From Taenia hydatigena (Eukaryota > Platyhelminthes > Cestoda > Cyclophyllidea > Taeniidae), in assembly GCA_036345935.2 (NCBI GenBank), contig JADWOT020000001.1:9438836-9502835 (forward strand): DNA of 64,000 bases. Reading direction: 5' to 3'. Shown here one piece after another: positions 47,701 to 58,660 of this stretch (position 1 is its first letter; each line of letters opens with the position of its first letter). The notes beneath the pieces were generated by a model. That model was given only the letters and a program-made list of their open reading frames with translations, searched no databases and had not been told where the DNA came from. The position numbers were made by a program, and so were the translations under genes.

Positions 47701-50640
47701 GTTTTGGCCCGCTTATTCGCTGTTTGCTTTCCACTTACTACCGCACCGCCTTTCTAATTAAATCATTGTAAATTTAAATTATGTTTGGCGTTATTGCTTG
47801 CATTAAAAAGATAAAGCACATCTATCACAGCGTAGCGATTTCTCCACACGGCTGTGACGCTAGCCCATCCAAAGAGCAACACCGGTGTGGATACAGATTG
47901 TCCTACTGGCACCCCGTTGGCCACTGCTACTGCTGCAGCTCCACAGTGTGCCGAGAGACGCCATGAGGTACGCCCTTGGGGCCGGTGGCGTATCACGGCG
48001 CACGAAAGCCTACCATTCTTCCGTCATAATGTCAGTCCCTTGAAAACCGAATGAGTCCTCTTCAAATTAAGTGATTGCATCTGATCTATTGTACCTTCCG
48101 AACACCTGGTAATTGACTATTTGCATATAGTGAATCTGCCACATCATTCTGTATATCATCGTAGGCACCATCAAACATGTGCCACGGAATGAATGCACGT
48201 CCTCACTTGCAGGACTCCGAAGACCATATCGTCATTTCATCCGCCAGTTTCAAGATCAATGTCAGAAGAAAATGGTGATCCTCTCGACAAGTAACCACTC
48301 CTACTGCGTAAATGTCCAGTTCCTATCTCATTAATTAGAAAGCCTAAGGCGTATGCGATCAATTGACAAGTGGGCAATGTTAAACGCATTAAGTGCTTAT
48401 TCCAAGACTAAATTGGTCACTAACAGCTAGGTACGGGGTGATAAAACGGCTTTGTTTTGAAACCTTACATTGCATTATTTGATAGGCTAATGATGAGTAT
48501 GACTGTCCCATCGTAAGAGCATGCTAATGATAAATAACAAAGGACTTTAAGATTTTCGCTATCATGTTTGGATTTAGTAAATTTGCAAGAATCAGGCGTG
48601 GCCCATGTAGTCTATTTTTGGCAAAGAGTGCCTGGGAACCGTAAAGCTTCTCAACTCGGCCCTCCGTATCAACCACTGCTGCCTTCGCAGTCTTCAGCAC
48701 AAAACCAAACGATTCGAGACAGCGTCGATGACAATTTGCCTTTAAGGAGTTAACCGAAGCTATAAATCTCCCCTAGCATCATGGCAGCCTCATTCCTCTA
48801 TTCTGAGCTTAAACAATAACGGCAGATACGGCCTTCCAGTGACTATCACGAAAACCATAGTAGTCAGTAGCTCTTTGTCTGTTACTCTGTCTTGCATGCC
48901 AAGAAAAAGCCTCTCTCTTCTCCTCTACGGCACTGTAGAAGATATAACAGCTAAGCCAACCTGTTGAAACCAGGAGATGTCCTCATTGCCAACAATCTTG
49001 GAGGATAGAAAGGGGATGCGTGAGTCACCTGAGATAGAGGCTGCATCCACCAATTCGACAAGCCCCTCCGTCTAATCTGTGGTGTGCTGATTCTTGACTG
49101 GCTAATTGGCAGTGAGATACCCTCAGACGACGAATGCGACAAACGGGTAGGTATGGATACGTTCGTGATTGTCGGTTCACAAGACAGTTATCCATTAGAG
49201 TTCATTTATTCATTGATTTCACAATACGTTTCGTAGTAATTTTGTGTTGCACGCTCATTAATGTTTCATGTTATAGTTTAGAAAGCGGTTTTTCATTTCT
49301 CTCTTTTAAAAAACAGGTATCGTCTTAATTGCGTCTCCTGAAGGCCAATCAATGCTGTGGCTCAGCATGAGGTAAAGCGGTGAGATGTTTCTTGTAAAAA
49401 AGAAAAGACAATATTTACTCGGATTGACTAGCACTCACACATCAGAGGAATTTCGACCATGCTATATTAGTAGTGATCTTACCACACGGAACGATCTCGG
49501 CATCAAATTCCTCTGCCTACAGCGCGTCGATGACTTAAGCAAGGCATAAAGGCGAAGACTATTATCAGTAGATTTGGACAGACTGCACCGATTAGTGTCT
49601 CATTGAGTTACATTTTAGATCTTCTTTCTGGTAATAAAAAATTGTTTGAATGTTGGCTCATTCGACTTTACAATGCACATTTCATTATCTATTGGAATGC
49701 TAAAGCCAGAGCAGCCCATCTGAAGACCCACATGTCTTGTTTATTCCTCTATCCATTGACCTACCTACCTGATTATTTACTCAAATATATGTCTATTGAA
49801 TCCTCTATCAGTTCGTTAAATCATGGACCGTGTAGAAAATAGTTCAAACAGTACACGAAAGATTGATTGCAACAGCTGAGGTGGATTTGGCTGCAATGTT
49901 TCCAAAAAGAATTCAAGTAGTGAAAAACAGAATTTCTTAAAACGGTAAGAGACCGAAAAAAAGCGCACCTGTCAGGCGGGTGAACAAAAAATTTGTGAAA
50001 GCATGCTTGCCTGCTGGTGGACTAGCTTATACACGCTAGCCACTTACAGGCACCGAATTAGAGGAGGTCACCTACACAATGAAGCGATATATTGAGGTCC
50101 CTCCTTATGCCATTTATATTGTGTTATTCGCTCTAGCACTTCTGGTTATGTAGCCTCTTTAGCAAAATAAATGAGTGAAATACGAAAGTTTCTGTCAACA
50201 TTGCACCAATACCAGCCCAATTTTCCACAGGCGTGGCCTGCTCCAGCCCAGCGGTTAGAAGTTAGAAGAGGAACACAGGAGCAGAGGATAGGAATACTTA
50301 TCACATTAGTCACAAGCAGCTACATCCTGCCAAAAGTTTAACTAAGAGGAAATGAAGAGCACTTCCGAAAGCCAATGAATCACCCTACATGGAGAAGCAA
50401 ATTACCAGTGTTGTGCCCTATTTACGAGAATCGCTAGTGCCCTGGCGCCTTTCCAAATGTTCTCTTCGTCATGTGTCTCTTTAGTTGAATGGATGTCAGG
50501 TCAAGCGCTAAACCAACCAGTTCAATTCTGTTAACATTACCTCACAGCCACTCACAAAATCTAGTGGCATGCAAATCTACGTGACAAAAGAATTCGTGAT
50601 AATAGGGTCGGGTAGCGAAAATGCTCCAATTCGATCGTAA
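41741..50640. other. Long stretch without a supported gene
   Basis: Moderate open frames occur (111 codons at 41923-42258 on +; 99 codons at 43141-43440 on -; 99 codons at 44676-44975 on +; 74 codons at 47107-47331 on -), none recognisable and none with a duplicated copy or convincing splice sites. A short CCCTG-rich run lies near 44135-44155. No RNA gene was noticed. Confidence 0.4.
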
Positions 50641-50925
50641 ATGATAATCATAAATCGTTTGGCGTTGTCACTCTCATTTTTGTTACTTATTGCACAAGAA
50701 CGAATTCACTTTTCCTCCACATCAAGAAAATCAAAACTCTCGCCATGCACAAGCTTTGCATCTAGCAATTTCTGCATTGACGATGAAGTGAAGCAGGCTC
50801 TGAACTTGATCTGCGAGTGCATCATATGTATGGAAGATGATAAGTGTAGGAATGAATACACACAGAATAATAAATCCAAGTTTTTAAAATGCATAGCGCC
50901 TTGGCATGTTCACTACGCTCTGTAG
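50641..50925 (+). CDS. Possible small secreted Cys-containing protein
   Basis: A 94-codon frame starts at ATG with a signal-peptide-like N-terminus (LALSLSFLLLIAQ, residues 6-18). Seven cysteines follow in the remainder, including a cluster CECIICMEDDKC. No family is recognised, no introns or promoter were identified, and the AT-rich context can create such frames by chance. Confidence 0.2.
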   Translation: MIIINRLALSLSFLLLIAQERIHFSSTSRKSKLSPCTSFASSNFCIDDEVKQALNLICECIICMEDDKCRNEYTQNNKSKFLKCIAPWHVHYAL

Positions 50926-51376
50926 TTTAATGTTTTAATGTTAATAGCAGTAACACTCAATGGCCCATACTACTGCGGCTACTGCGGTTAAAATGTGTTG
51001 AAGGGCCAAAAACTCTCTTCAGATGGGCACTTATTTTGGCTTCACTTAGCCGTTTGAGCTCGAACGAGCAAAGCAGCAGTATTTATCTTAGCATAACTAA
51101 ACTCAAGCCCAAACCGAAATGGAAATCCCAACCAAGACTAAATCGTTCCAGCACTGTATCATGTGGAGTTAAACAAACGCCTAAATACCACACATCCACA
51201 TATAAGCACTTCGATCAGAAGCACTTATTTTCACATGTAAAGAAGGCAGCCATCCCACAGAGCATAACAAGTGAAGGAATTAGCTCCTACATATGCTCTC
51301 TGCTATGCCTCCAATAAGGCTGATGTATTTAAAGAGATAAACGCCTCGGCTATGCGAAAGTATCCAGACATGATTG

Positions 51377-51652
51377 CTCATTGCCAATAAATATTTCAGC
51401 TATGCCTCTGCACCCCCCGAATGGTCTACATACTCTCATCCAAGTGTTTTTAATTCGGTCTCTTATGCATTTACACTGCGTATCCTAACAAATTCCAGGC
51501 AGGTTGGCTCCGCCGACCCAACATATTTGCAGATGAATGTGACGACGGCTGACAAAAGCAACTCAATAGAAAAGATTGGTTTACCCTATCCACTTGTGAT
51601 TCCTATGGCAACCACTTCTACGTTTCATCAGTCGATGACTAAATTCACTTGA
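51377..51652 (+). pseudogene. FN3-like half-domain remnant
   Basis: The frame contains NSVSYAFTLRILTN, then SRQVGSADPTYLQMNVTTAD, which has the spacing of FN3 strands E to G (Tyr before the F strand, Gly/Ser/Pro turn, then a T-rich G strand). It lies after a possible acceptor ATATTTCAG. The N-terminal half of the domain and a donor were not found. It may be a dispersed relative of the FN3-like exons at 27.7-31.6 kb. Confidence 0.3.
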
Positions 51653-53018
51653 GTTGGATGTGGCAAAGAAATCTTTGAATGAAAATGCATCAAGTGGTGT
51701 GCATGAATGGATATCACTTTCACACGCCTTCAAGCCATACTTTACTCCATGTATACACACATCTCTCTATGACGCTCATTATCGTGATCAGAGCTGTGAG
51801 AATCACATAATACTGGGCCACAAGGACTCGAAGTACGAAAAATGATCCCTTCACTGACTGTTGAGGCATCTCCCCATAAGGAGCACATAAACTGGCGGCG
51901 AGGTCTTGCTAACGACAGGAGCATCAGAATGACGAAAAGCAACGCGGAAAGACAGGGAGTTGGTCAAGAATGGCTAGGCAGGTTGCTGCGCCTTTTCGGT
52001 GAAGGCGCTTTCACCATACAAACACTTGACTTTAAAAGCGATCATACGGTCAAACAACCCTAACAATGCTACCCATAAATCCTCGTTAGGCTGTTCTCTT
52101 ACAAATCGTATTAAAAACTCGCGTTTGTTTACTTTAATGGTTCTCTCCTAGATATAGCCTCCCTACTTCTCAGTTTGTGGCAGTCACGCCAGTAGACAAT
52201 GCGAGGTTTGTTGTCAATTTCGGCACAAACGTCTACTAATTGAGTGAATGCTACAGTTTGATTCGGCATAAGCAATGCGTTAGTTTTGCAAAGGACATGG
52301 GACATTCATAGTAGTAAGGCAACATTTAAAACAACACCAGCTGCTCCTTTGCACTCCTATAATTTTACCTTCTCCCATACCTGCCTGAGTGTGCTAACTG
52401 CTTGCGAGTACCCTACCCAATCCCAATTTCAGCCCAGTGATTCGATTCAATCTTCGAGGCGGCATTTTTACACTGCCAAATTTCAGCGCACTATCAATCT
52501 CCTTACGAGAAGCAACTACTTGGCAAAACAGGTTCCCACCCTATTCCTATTGCCCTGGAAAGGATGCGCTAAAGATGCCTCGGCAGCCAACAGCACATGA
52601 TATAAGCGTAGATTTGGTAACAGATCAACCTTTTGATACGTTTTCAACTTCCGGTGTGGAGTGTTATTCTTAAGAAGCCTAATCTTGAGTCAAATTACCC
52701 GATCAAGTTTGGTGGCATACTTACCATCGTCGATAAGGGCAATGTTATGATGCTAGGCGTGATGGTAAAGAATGTGTGAACAATTGCTCATTCGGACACA
52801 AGTTAATCACGCAGGCAACTGCTTCGAACTCTTAGCAAGCTAAAGGGCGAGTCATGAAGAAATGAATGACGAGGTGAGTAAAGATGGATAATGGTAAATA
52901 ACAAACAATAATATTGATAGCTTTGATGAATAATAGCTAAATGAGTTACTGTTACTCTATGTTTTCTAAGGTCAAATGTGCAAAGTTGTGCGTCCCAGTT
53001 GTCAAGTCGCCATGCTCA
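51653..53018. other. No supported gene
   Basis: Two overlapping + frames (52286-52600 and 52437-52673) do not resemble any family I know. Nothing else was seen. Confidence 0.45.
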
Positions 53019-54128
53019 CTAACCGAGGTTCTTCGTCAGCATAAGTGGGTTGCACAGAATCTTCAAATTGTTGTGCATAGGCTCATAGTTCTCCTTTGTG
53101 GCCTGTTGGTCGGAATCCATCTGCCTGAGAATCGTCTCACACGTCGTAAGCATACTTTGCCAAAACACTCTCTTTCACTTCATCGTCATCCATTTTCGAT
53201 CGTATGCTGCAAATGTAGTTTTCCAGAATGGTTCTCATTGCTATCCTACTCTTCTCTTTCTCATCCTCCAACTTCAATTTTTCTGCATCATTCACCATCT
53301 GTTGTATGTCCTTCTCCGACAGAAGGCCCTTGTCCTTTGTGATGGTGATGCTGTTGCGCCGCCCTGACGACTTGTCCACCACCGTCACATTGAGGATGTC
53401 ATTTTCGTCAGTGTCGAAGGACACCTGGATCTGAGGCACTCTACGCGGGGCCGGTAGGATACCTGGCAACTCGAATTTGCCCAACAAGTTGTTGTCTCTC
53501 GTCATCGCACGCCTACCCTCGTACACCTGCACCAACACACTCAGTTGATTGTCCGAAAACGTGGAGAAGATCTTGGTCTCCATTGTGGGGATTTTTGCAT
53601 TGCGCTCTATCAACGTCGTCATCACACTACCTGCCGTCTCTACACCCAGTGAGAGTGGTGTCACCTCCAATAACACCAAATTCTGTACCTTCTCCGACTT
53701 GTCGTCAGCCAGATTGGACGCCAACAACGCCGCACCATATGTCACTGCCTTGTTCGGATCTTTGGAATCGTTTAACTGATTGTCATTGAAGAACTTTCGC
53801 AGCAACTGTTGCACCTTTGGAATACGCGTCGACCCGCCTACCATCAATGTCTCGCAGACATCATCCTTTTTCAACTTTGCACCATTTAATGCCTGTTTCA
53901 TTAGATGCAGTGTCTTCAAGAAGAGATCTGAGCACAAATGCCCAAAACAGTCCGTGTGAGAATCGTACTAAAATCAATGCCATTAAATGAGGCGTCTACA
54001 TCTATGTATGAGGGCTTGGAAGAGCTCAACGTCTTCTTTGTTACCTCACACGCCTTTCTCAGACGGTTGATGGCATTCCTGTTGGTCGTCAAATCCTTGC
54101 CCTTGTGCTTTTGCTTAAATATCTCCAC
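53019..54128 (-). pseudogene. HSP70 fragment, truncated and frameshifted
   Basis: This is an HSP70 chaperone relic read on -. It begins EIFKQKHKGKDL and RLRKACEVTKKTL in the nucleotide-binding domain, shifts frame near 53945-53955, then continues with CSDLF, the family signature VGGSTRIPKVQQLL, TYGAALLAS, the interdomain linker LLEVTPLSLGVETAG and the substrate-binding domain (FSDNQLSVLVQVYEGRRAM, NNLLGKFELPGI). A second frameshift near 53145 is followed by lid sequence (ILRQMDSDQQATKENY, CNPL) up to a stop at 53019-53021. It spans roughly residues 240-610 of a usual protein of about 640. The first ATPase lobe and the C-terminal EEVD are missing. Several conserved residues are changed (linker Asp to Glu, PAPRRVPQ for PAPRGVPQ). 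It is intronless in this span. HSP70 fragments and expansions are known in cestode genomes. Confidence 0.93.
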
Positions 54129-54139
54129 ACAATGATAAG

Positions 54140-55830
54140 ATCACCGTTGAATGGACAATGCTATGCCTAACAGTGATTTTACAGGCCGTGGTGAGTCTCA
54201 ACCTATGGTGTCGAGTGATCATTCGCATGAACTTTTGGCTGGGGCGTAAAAGACCTCGCCTCGGATATTTGATCAGTGCACAAACTGTTGTCACGGAATC
54301 GCTTAAAAGATTAACCAACTCCAGGAACAATGAGCACAGCTCGAAAAACTTACAAAAAAAACTTTACTATCGCACATTTTGAGTAAAGATTTTGCTTAAG
54401 GAAACGCATCAGCCACCGCTTGACTCCATTGTATATTCTTGGGACAAACGCTGGTCCATGTTGGGCAGCTCAAATATCTCAACACCTGTCCAAATTCTCT
54501 GTCATCACGAATTGGTGAGCTTTAGATTGCGCTTAAAAGACTCTCATGAAAATTAGCCTTAACAGTTATGTGGCAAACCAAGGTCTAAGCAGTGAGTTCG
54601 ATCTCTTTTCATAAAGTAATTAATAGTTAGATTATTCTTTCCGTCTCTTCCACTAATACTAAAGTACTTCGGATTGTCAATGACATTCTGCTTTAGAATT
54701 ATTAAGGCGAACCAAAATTTAACCAAAGCTATTGGTTTATTTGCGTCTGCCTTTATGTGAGACTTGAAACAGTAACTGTCTCTAAAGAATGAAAAGATAT
54801 GATGATTGTATCAAAATTATGGTATTGTACGACTACGATGCCTCAGTAGCGCGTTTGCTTACAAAGCCGCCTTCATTGTTAAAGCATCAATGTCTGAGGT
54901 CACACATGGCATTGCATCTAGGAGATTGCTTGGCCTAAAAAGTTGTTTTAAAGCGTCTGTGATTTGTGCATCAATGAAGCCAATGGGTGGTTTAATTTTT
55001 AAGAGAATAGTTAGCCGCCATAATTATTGTGTATTGCAGTCTTATCTTCACCCCCTACTCATTTCCAGCAAGTAAAGGTGTAAAATGCTGCGGTCGGTGG
55101 TTGACGCACAAATGGGTAAAATTGAAGATGGCTATTAGCGTTCCATACAATAAGTACAAAAATCATCATGATAAAGCAATAATTACTCGGAAATCGGAAT
55201 AAAAACTTGCTGCGAATAAAGTTGTGTGAAGGTTTAACACTTCAGATGTCTACATCCCAACCATCCGAATATGAGTTCAGATTGGGAGGAATCGCGTGTC
55301 CAGTAAGGCAGAAGAACGAGCTACGTTTCTGCCTCCCCTGCAGTTGCATTGTTCTGAATTATTGCATGAGTAATTACACTACTCTGTGTGTCCTTTGCCT
55401 TCTAGCATTCACGAAGGTGGCATACAAGCTTTCCCACTTTACCTATCCCATTACTTACCCCCATCCCTAAGGACACAAATTAAAACACTAATACCATGCT
55501 GGTGGGTGTCATGGCACACCTAGGGCTGAATTGGACTTTTCAATTAGGTGAGATGTTCACCTTGCGACAGCGAGAAACTGAGGCCAGAAGTGAGAGGGTA
55601 ATAAATGTGCTTAGAATTCCAAACTGAAAGCCACATCAGCATCCTCAATGAGGTAGTTAAGCGTGGTGAGAGGCCCGTACACCCTGCTCCCATCCACAGC
55701 AATCAGAAGTGTCAGGCAGTCGAACATCTTAATCATCGTTGATTTCCGTTCTCGCCTCTAAATTTTAAGGATGAAAACTTTGACAACAATTATTTACTTA
55801 GGAATGATTTTTACAAGAAAACTGAATGAA
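54140..55830 (-). repeat. Right arm, inner block of large inverted duplication
   Basis: The reverse complement aligns with 7640-9400 from end to end. At its inner edge homology ends around 54140-54150, and HSP70 coding sequence starts by 54128, so the breakpoint is confined to about 20 bases. It carries the exon at 55611-55757. Confidence 0.85.
55611..55757 (-). CDS. C-terminal exon of unrecognised gene, right copy
   Basis: A 49-codon segment on - follows an acceptor ending in TTTAG and runs RRERKSTMIKMFDCLTLLIA, then VDGSRVYGPL, then NYLIEDADVAFSLEF and TAA. It corresponds to the left exon at 7715-7924, minus 21 codons after the basic start, with frame and both ends preserved. It is probably the last exon of the - strand gene whose upstream candidate exons lie at 55860-56719. 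Confidence 0.5.
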   Translation of the reverse strand, partial: RRERKSTMIKMFDCLTLLIAVDGSRVYGPLTTLNYLIEDADVAFSLEF

Positions 55831-55859
55831 ACACTCAAACTCGCCTTCTCCACACACTG

Positions 55860-56719
55860 ATGACGTACACATCTTCGTTCTTTGCACGATCCATGTGCAT
55901 TTTGGCAGCTTTTTCTTGGATCCCGATGGCGCAGCTGTTCTTCAGCAATCCACCATTTACACTTTTGAATTCATCCAATTCGTTTTATGTGGCAGATTGG
56001 CAAAGTTATTAATTTGCTGAAATTGACATTTGTCTGACCCTTCTTAATTGGAAATGCAAAATTATGCATGGGAATTGCTAGCATGGACAAGAGAATGCGA
56101 ATTAGTCCACGTGTGGCTTTGACCGGTTCGTCCCTGGTGTACAGTGTAGCTAATGTCAAAATAACTTTGTCTGCTTTTAAGACAACTTCCATTGAGCAGA
56201 ATGTGCAACATATAGACAAGAAGTAGGCTCGGGTCAAATCACGACTCTAATCATTCCTGCCATTTGATTTTAAGACATCTCCTCATATTTACACCGAAGG
56301 CGGTCAGCAAAGTGTGGCAGGACAGCTTTGACTCGTGATTTGTTGCCCATTTTGAAATGACTCGTTTTTAGCAGCATTGCGGACACAGCTGCATTTGACC
56401 GCAGTTCCAGAATGAAATGTCGTTCTGTCCTAAGGCAAGGACGTACGACTTTGCAGAATTGCGGTTTTAACCAACGACACACGGCGTTACAATTTGTGCT
56501 GATCTGATGTATGAATGAAATAACAAAAGACAACCATGGCAGATTCACACATTTGACACATCTTTATTGCAGTGATTAATTAGGCAACAATTCCGACCAG
56601 ATCGACAACTGCGCACACAGATTATGTGTCAAAACTGTTTTGTTGTTATTGTTGATGTAGTTATTCAATGGTAGAAGAAGGCAGAATCTCGACAGTTTTG
56701 CATTTTTCAGCCATTGTAG
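55860..56719 (-). CDS. Candidate upstream exons of unrecognised right-arm gene
   Basis: Three coding-looking segments lie in order on -. About 56509 to 56273, after acceptor CATACATCAG: CNAVCRWLKPQFCKVVRPCL, then HFILELRSNAAVSAMLLKTS, then KAVLPHFADRLRCKYEE. About 56194 to 56030: MEVVLKADKVILTLATLYT, then ATRGLIRILLSMLAIPMHNF. About 55975 to 55860: NGGLLKNSCAIGIQEKAAKM, then HMDRAKNEDVYVIS. An ATG in good context near 56715 (MAEKCKTVEILPSS) could open the gene. The first and second segments recur in degenerate form at 41.3-41.7 kb, where the first frame is broken. Exact splice junctions are not settled. No domain is recognised, so function is unknown. Confidence 0.35.
56150..56648 (-). repeat. 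Inverted copy of 41260-41740
   Basis: This is the right-arm member of the pair described at 41260-41740. It retains the open frame that is broken there. No counterpart was found in the left arm, so this segment was either lost on the left or inserted on the right. Confidence 0.7.
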
Positions 56720-57031
56720 AATATTACGAGAATTTTCTTCGCTTTCCTTCCTCCGCCTTATTCTACCTCACATGACAACCCTTCACTACTGTTTCAAAAA
56801 AGTGCAGCTTTGAAAAAGAACGTTACGGTACTCGCATAGTTATATGCAGTTTATTGCCTCATCTGTCATCAGCGCTGCCTTAAATTCCATAGGAAGGTAT
56901 CTCATTCCCTTACTCTGACAATAAGAAGAGTTCATTGAAGCGCGCTAGCCGATACCCCCAATATTCTGGTTCCTGACAAAATGGTTGTTTAGGAGATTTG
57001 TCAATTCGGCTTGGGCCTATTCACCCTTACC
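56720..57031. other. No supported gene
   Basis: Nothing recognisable lies between the candidate start near 56715 and the next coding-like segment. Confidence 0.5.
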
Positions 57032-57740
57032 TTAAATGGCTATTGAGGATGCTACAAATATCTTGTACATGACGTAGGACAGATGTTCCACAACTTGCTT
57101 ACGAGCATCTGGGCCATGGGACTGTGAGACATATAGTAGAGTTTCGCGCAGCTGCTGGCCACGTGGACTAAAATGAGGTACAAACGGAATGACGAAACAC
57201 TCGGGGTCAGTTTGAAGGTTTCCTAGACCGCCGGCATTGAAAACAACCTCAACAATTACTACCACACATAACATCAGAACGATCGGGAAAAGTGAAGTGC
57301 TAGCCCCATAGTTTGAGTTGATTTAGGTATTCAATTGGCATTTGAACGGCTCTTGCATCTTTTGACGTACCGAGATTTGTTGGGGGTGTAGGAGCTGTTG
57401 ATGGGTGGGAGACTTGGACTGCCTTCTGGTCGTGTTTCACGTTGGTAATCTCAAAACACCATCTGAGCGCACTCATTGAGGCCATTATAGGTGCCTCAAT
57501 GATGCTACCACGTGCCACCTCTTCTCATTTGTGCAATCAAAACTGCTACTGAGAATAAGAGGTAAATCACTGTTTTGAAACAGGTGATACTTAGGGGGAA
57601 AGCAGTGATGTTGGAGACAGTAGTAGACACTGGGATCAAGACGGGCTCGACAATGTCAAACGAAGACTCATAAATGCAATCCAGTTGATGCAGTGTATAA
57701 TGCAGTCTCGTAGGTTGCATTCGCATGTGCATGGACAACT
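57032..57740 (-). CDS. Possible membrane or secreted protein exons, unrecognised
   Basis: On -, a segment from about 57735, after acceptor CCTTGTTGCAG, reads LSMHMRMQPTRLHY, then VLIPVSTTVSNITAFPLSIT and a hydrophobic run (VIYLLFSVAVLIA) followed by QMRRG. Further down, 57319-57032 is open: SLFPIVLMLCVVVIVEVV, then ECFVIPFVPHFSPRG, LRETLLYVSQSHGPDARK and VVEHLSYVMYKIFVASS, ending at TAA. The first part has a diverged copy on + at 58465-58660. The two hydrophobic stretches could be signal or membrane segments. Junctions between the parts are unclear and no family is recognised. Confidence 0.3.
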
Positions 57741-57745
57741 GCAAC
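57560..57745 (-). repeat. Local inverted duplication, copy 1
   Basis: The reverse complement resembles 58465-58660, most clearly around GCGAATGCAA. The encoded peptides also align: QLSMHMRMQ with QLTVHLRMQ, and NITAFPLSITCFKT with NVIASSFNVTSFNT. DNA identity is modest, so the call rests partly on the peptide match. Confidence 0.45.
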
Positions 57746-58464
57746 AAGGAAAGCAAAGTAAGGCATGGAGTGAAAAAGAAATAGAGCCCAAAAGCTAGTG
57801 AGAAAAGGGAATCAGAGGAGGATAGAAAATGTTAATTAAAATATAATATGGTTGGGCTTGTGGACATGCACGCATACTAGGACGAATTAGTGCATGCGAA
57901 AGTGACTGAATGGAGGAATGAAGCTATGGATAAATGGAAGGGAGGTTAGGGGACAGCTACGGTAGCATAGAAAATGAGACACAAAATGGGATCTGATGGA
58001 AAGTGATTGAGCAAATCCCATTCGTGATTTGAGTTTGTTCATAAAATTAATGCAATGACGGACGGATTCCTTAGTAGCTGTCCGCTTTGTGATGTCGTGT
58101 CTGCCGAAAGCACTATAATTGCTAAATTAGTGCCACTTGTGAATGTGCAAAGACGGATGCCGCTAAGGTGGGAAAGTTTGTCTGCAGTAAGGCTTCAAAT
58201 CGCCAAGCACACATTGCAGGATTTTAATAATTAAAAAATTGCAGCCATAAATGCGCAAACGCAAACTAGCCTAAAGGAACTTGATTACGCTTTGAAGATC
58301 CAAATCTAACTACTTGAATTACAAAGTAGAAGGATGGCACAAATTGGAAGTCTATGCATATGGAAATAAAATCAGAAAATGCTCATTTTACCTAAAGTGA
58401 CGTATATCTTCAGCTTTCCTTATTTGCGTGCATTGATGTGTACCAATTTCGCGGTTCACCTTAA

Positions 58465-58660
58465 TAGGCTTCATGCAATTGACAGTGCATTTGCGAATGC
58501 AAACTAAACAGTCGCCTTCCATAAATGCGCTTCAACACGCTTGCACTCATTCACCTGTTGATGCGGCCGCCGACAGCTCCATGAACACAGCATCCATCTC
58601 CACCACCAACGTCATCGCCTCATCCTTTAATGTTACCTCATTCAATACAGGTCTGCAATC
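58465..58660 (+). repeat. Local inverted duplication, copy 2
   Basis: This is the + strand partner of 57560-57745, within a 71-codon frame (58473-58688) that starts MQLTVHLRMQ. It lacks the hydrophobic extension found in copy 1, so it is probably a partial copy. Confidence 0.45.
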
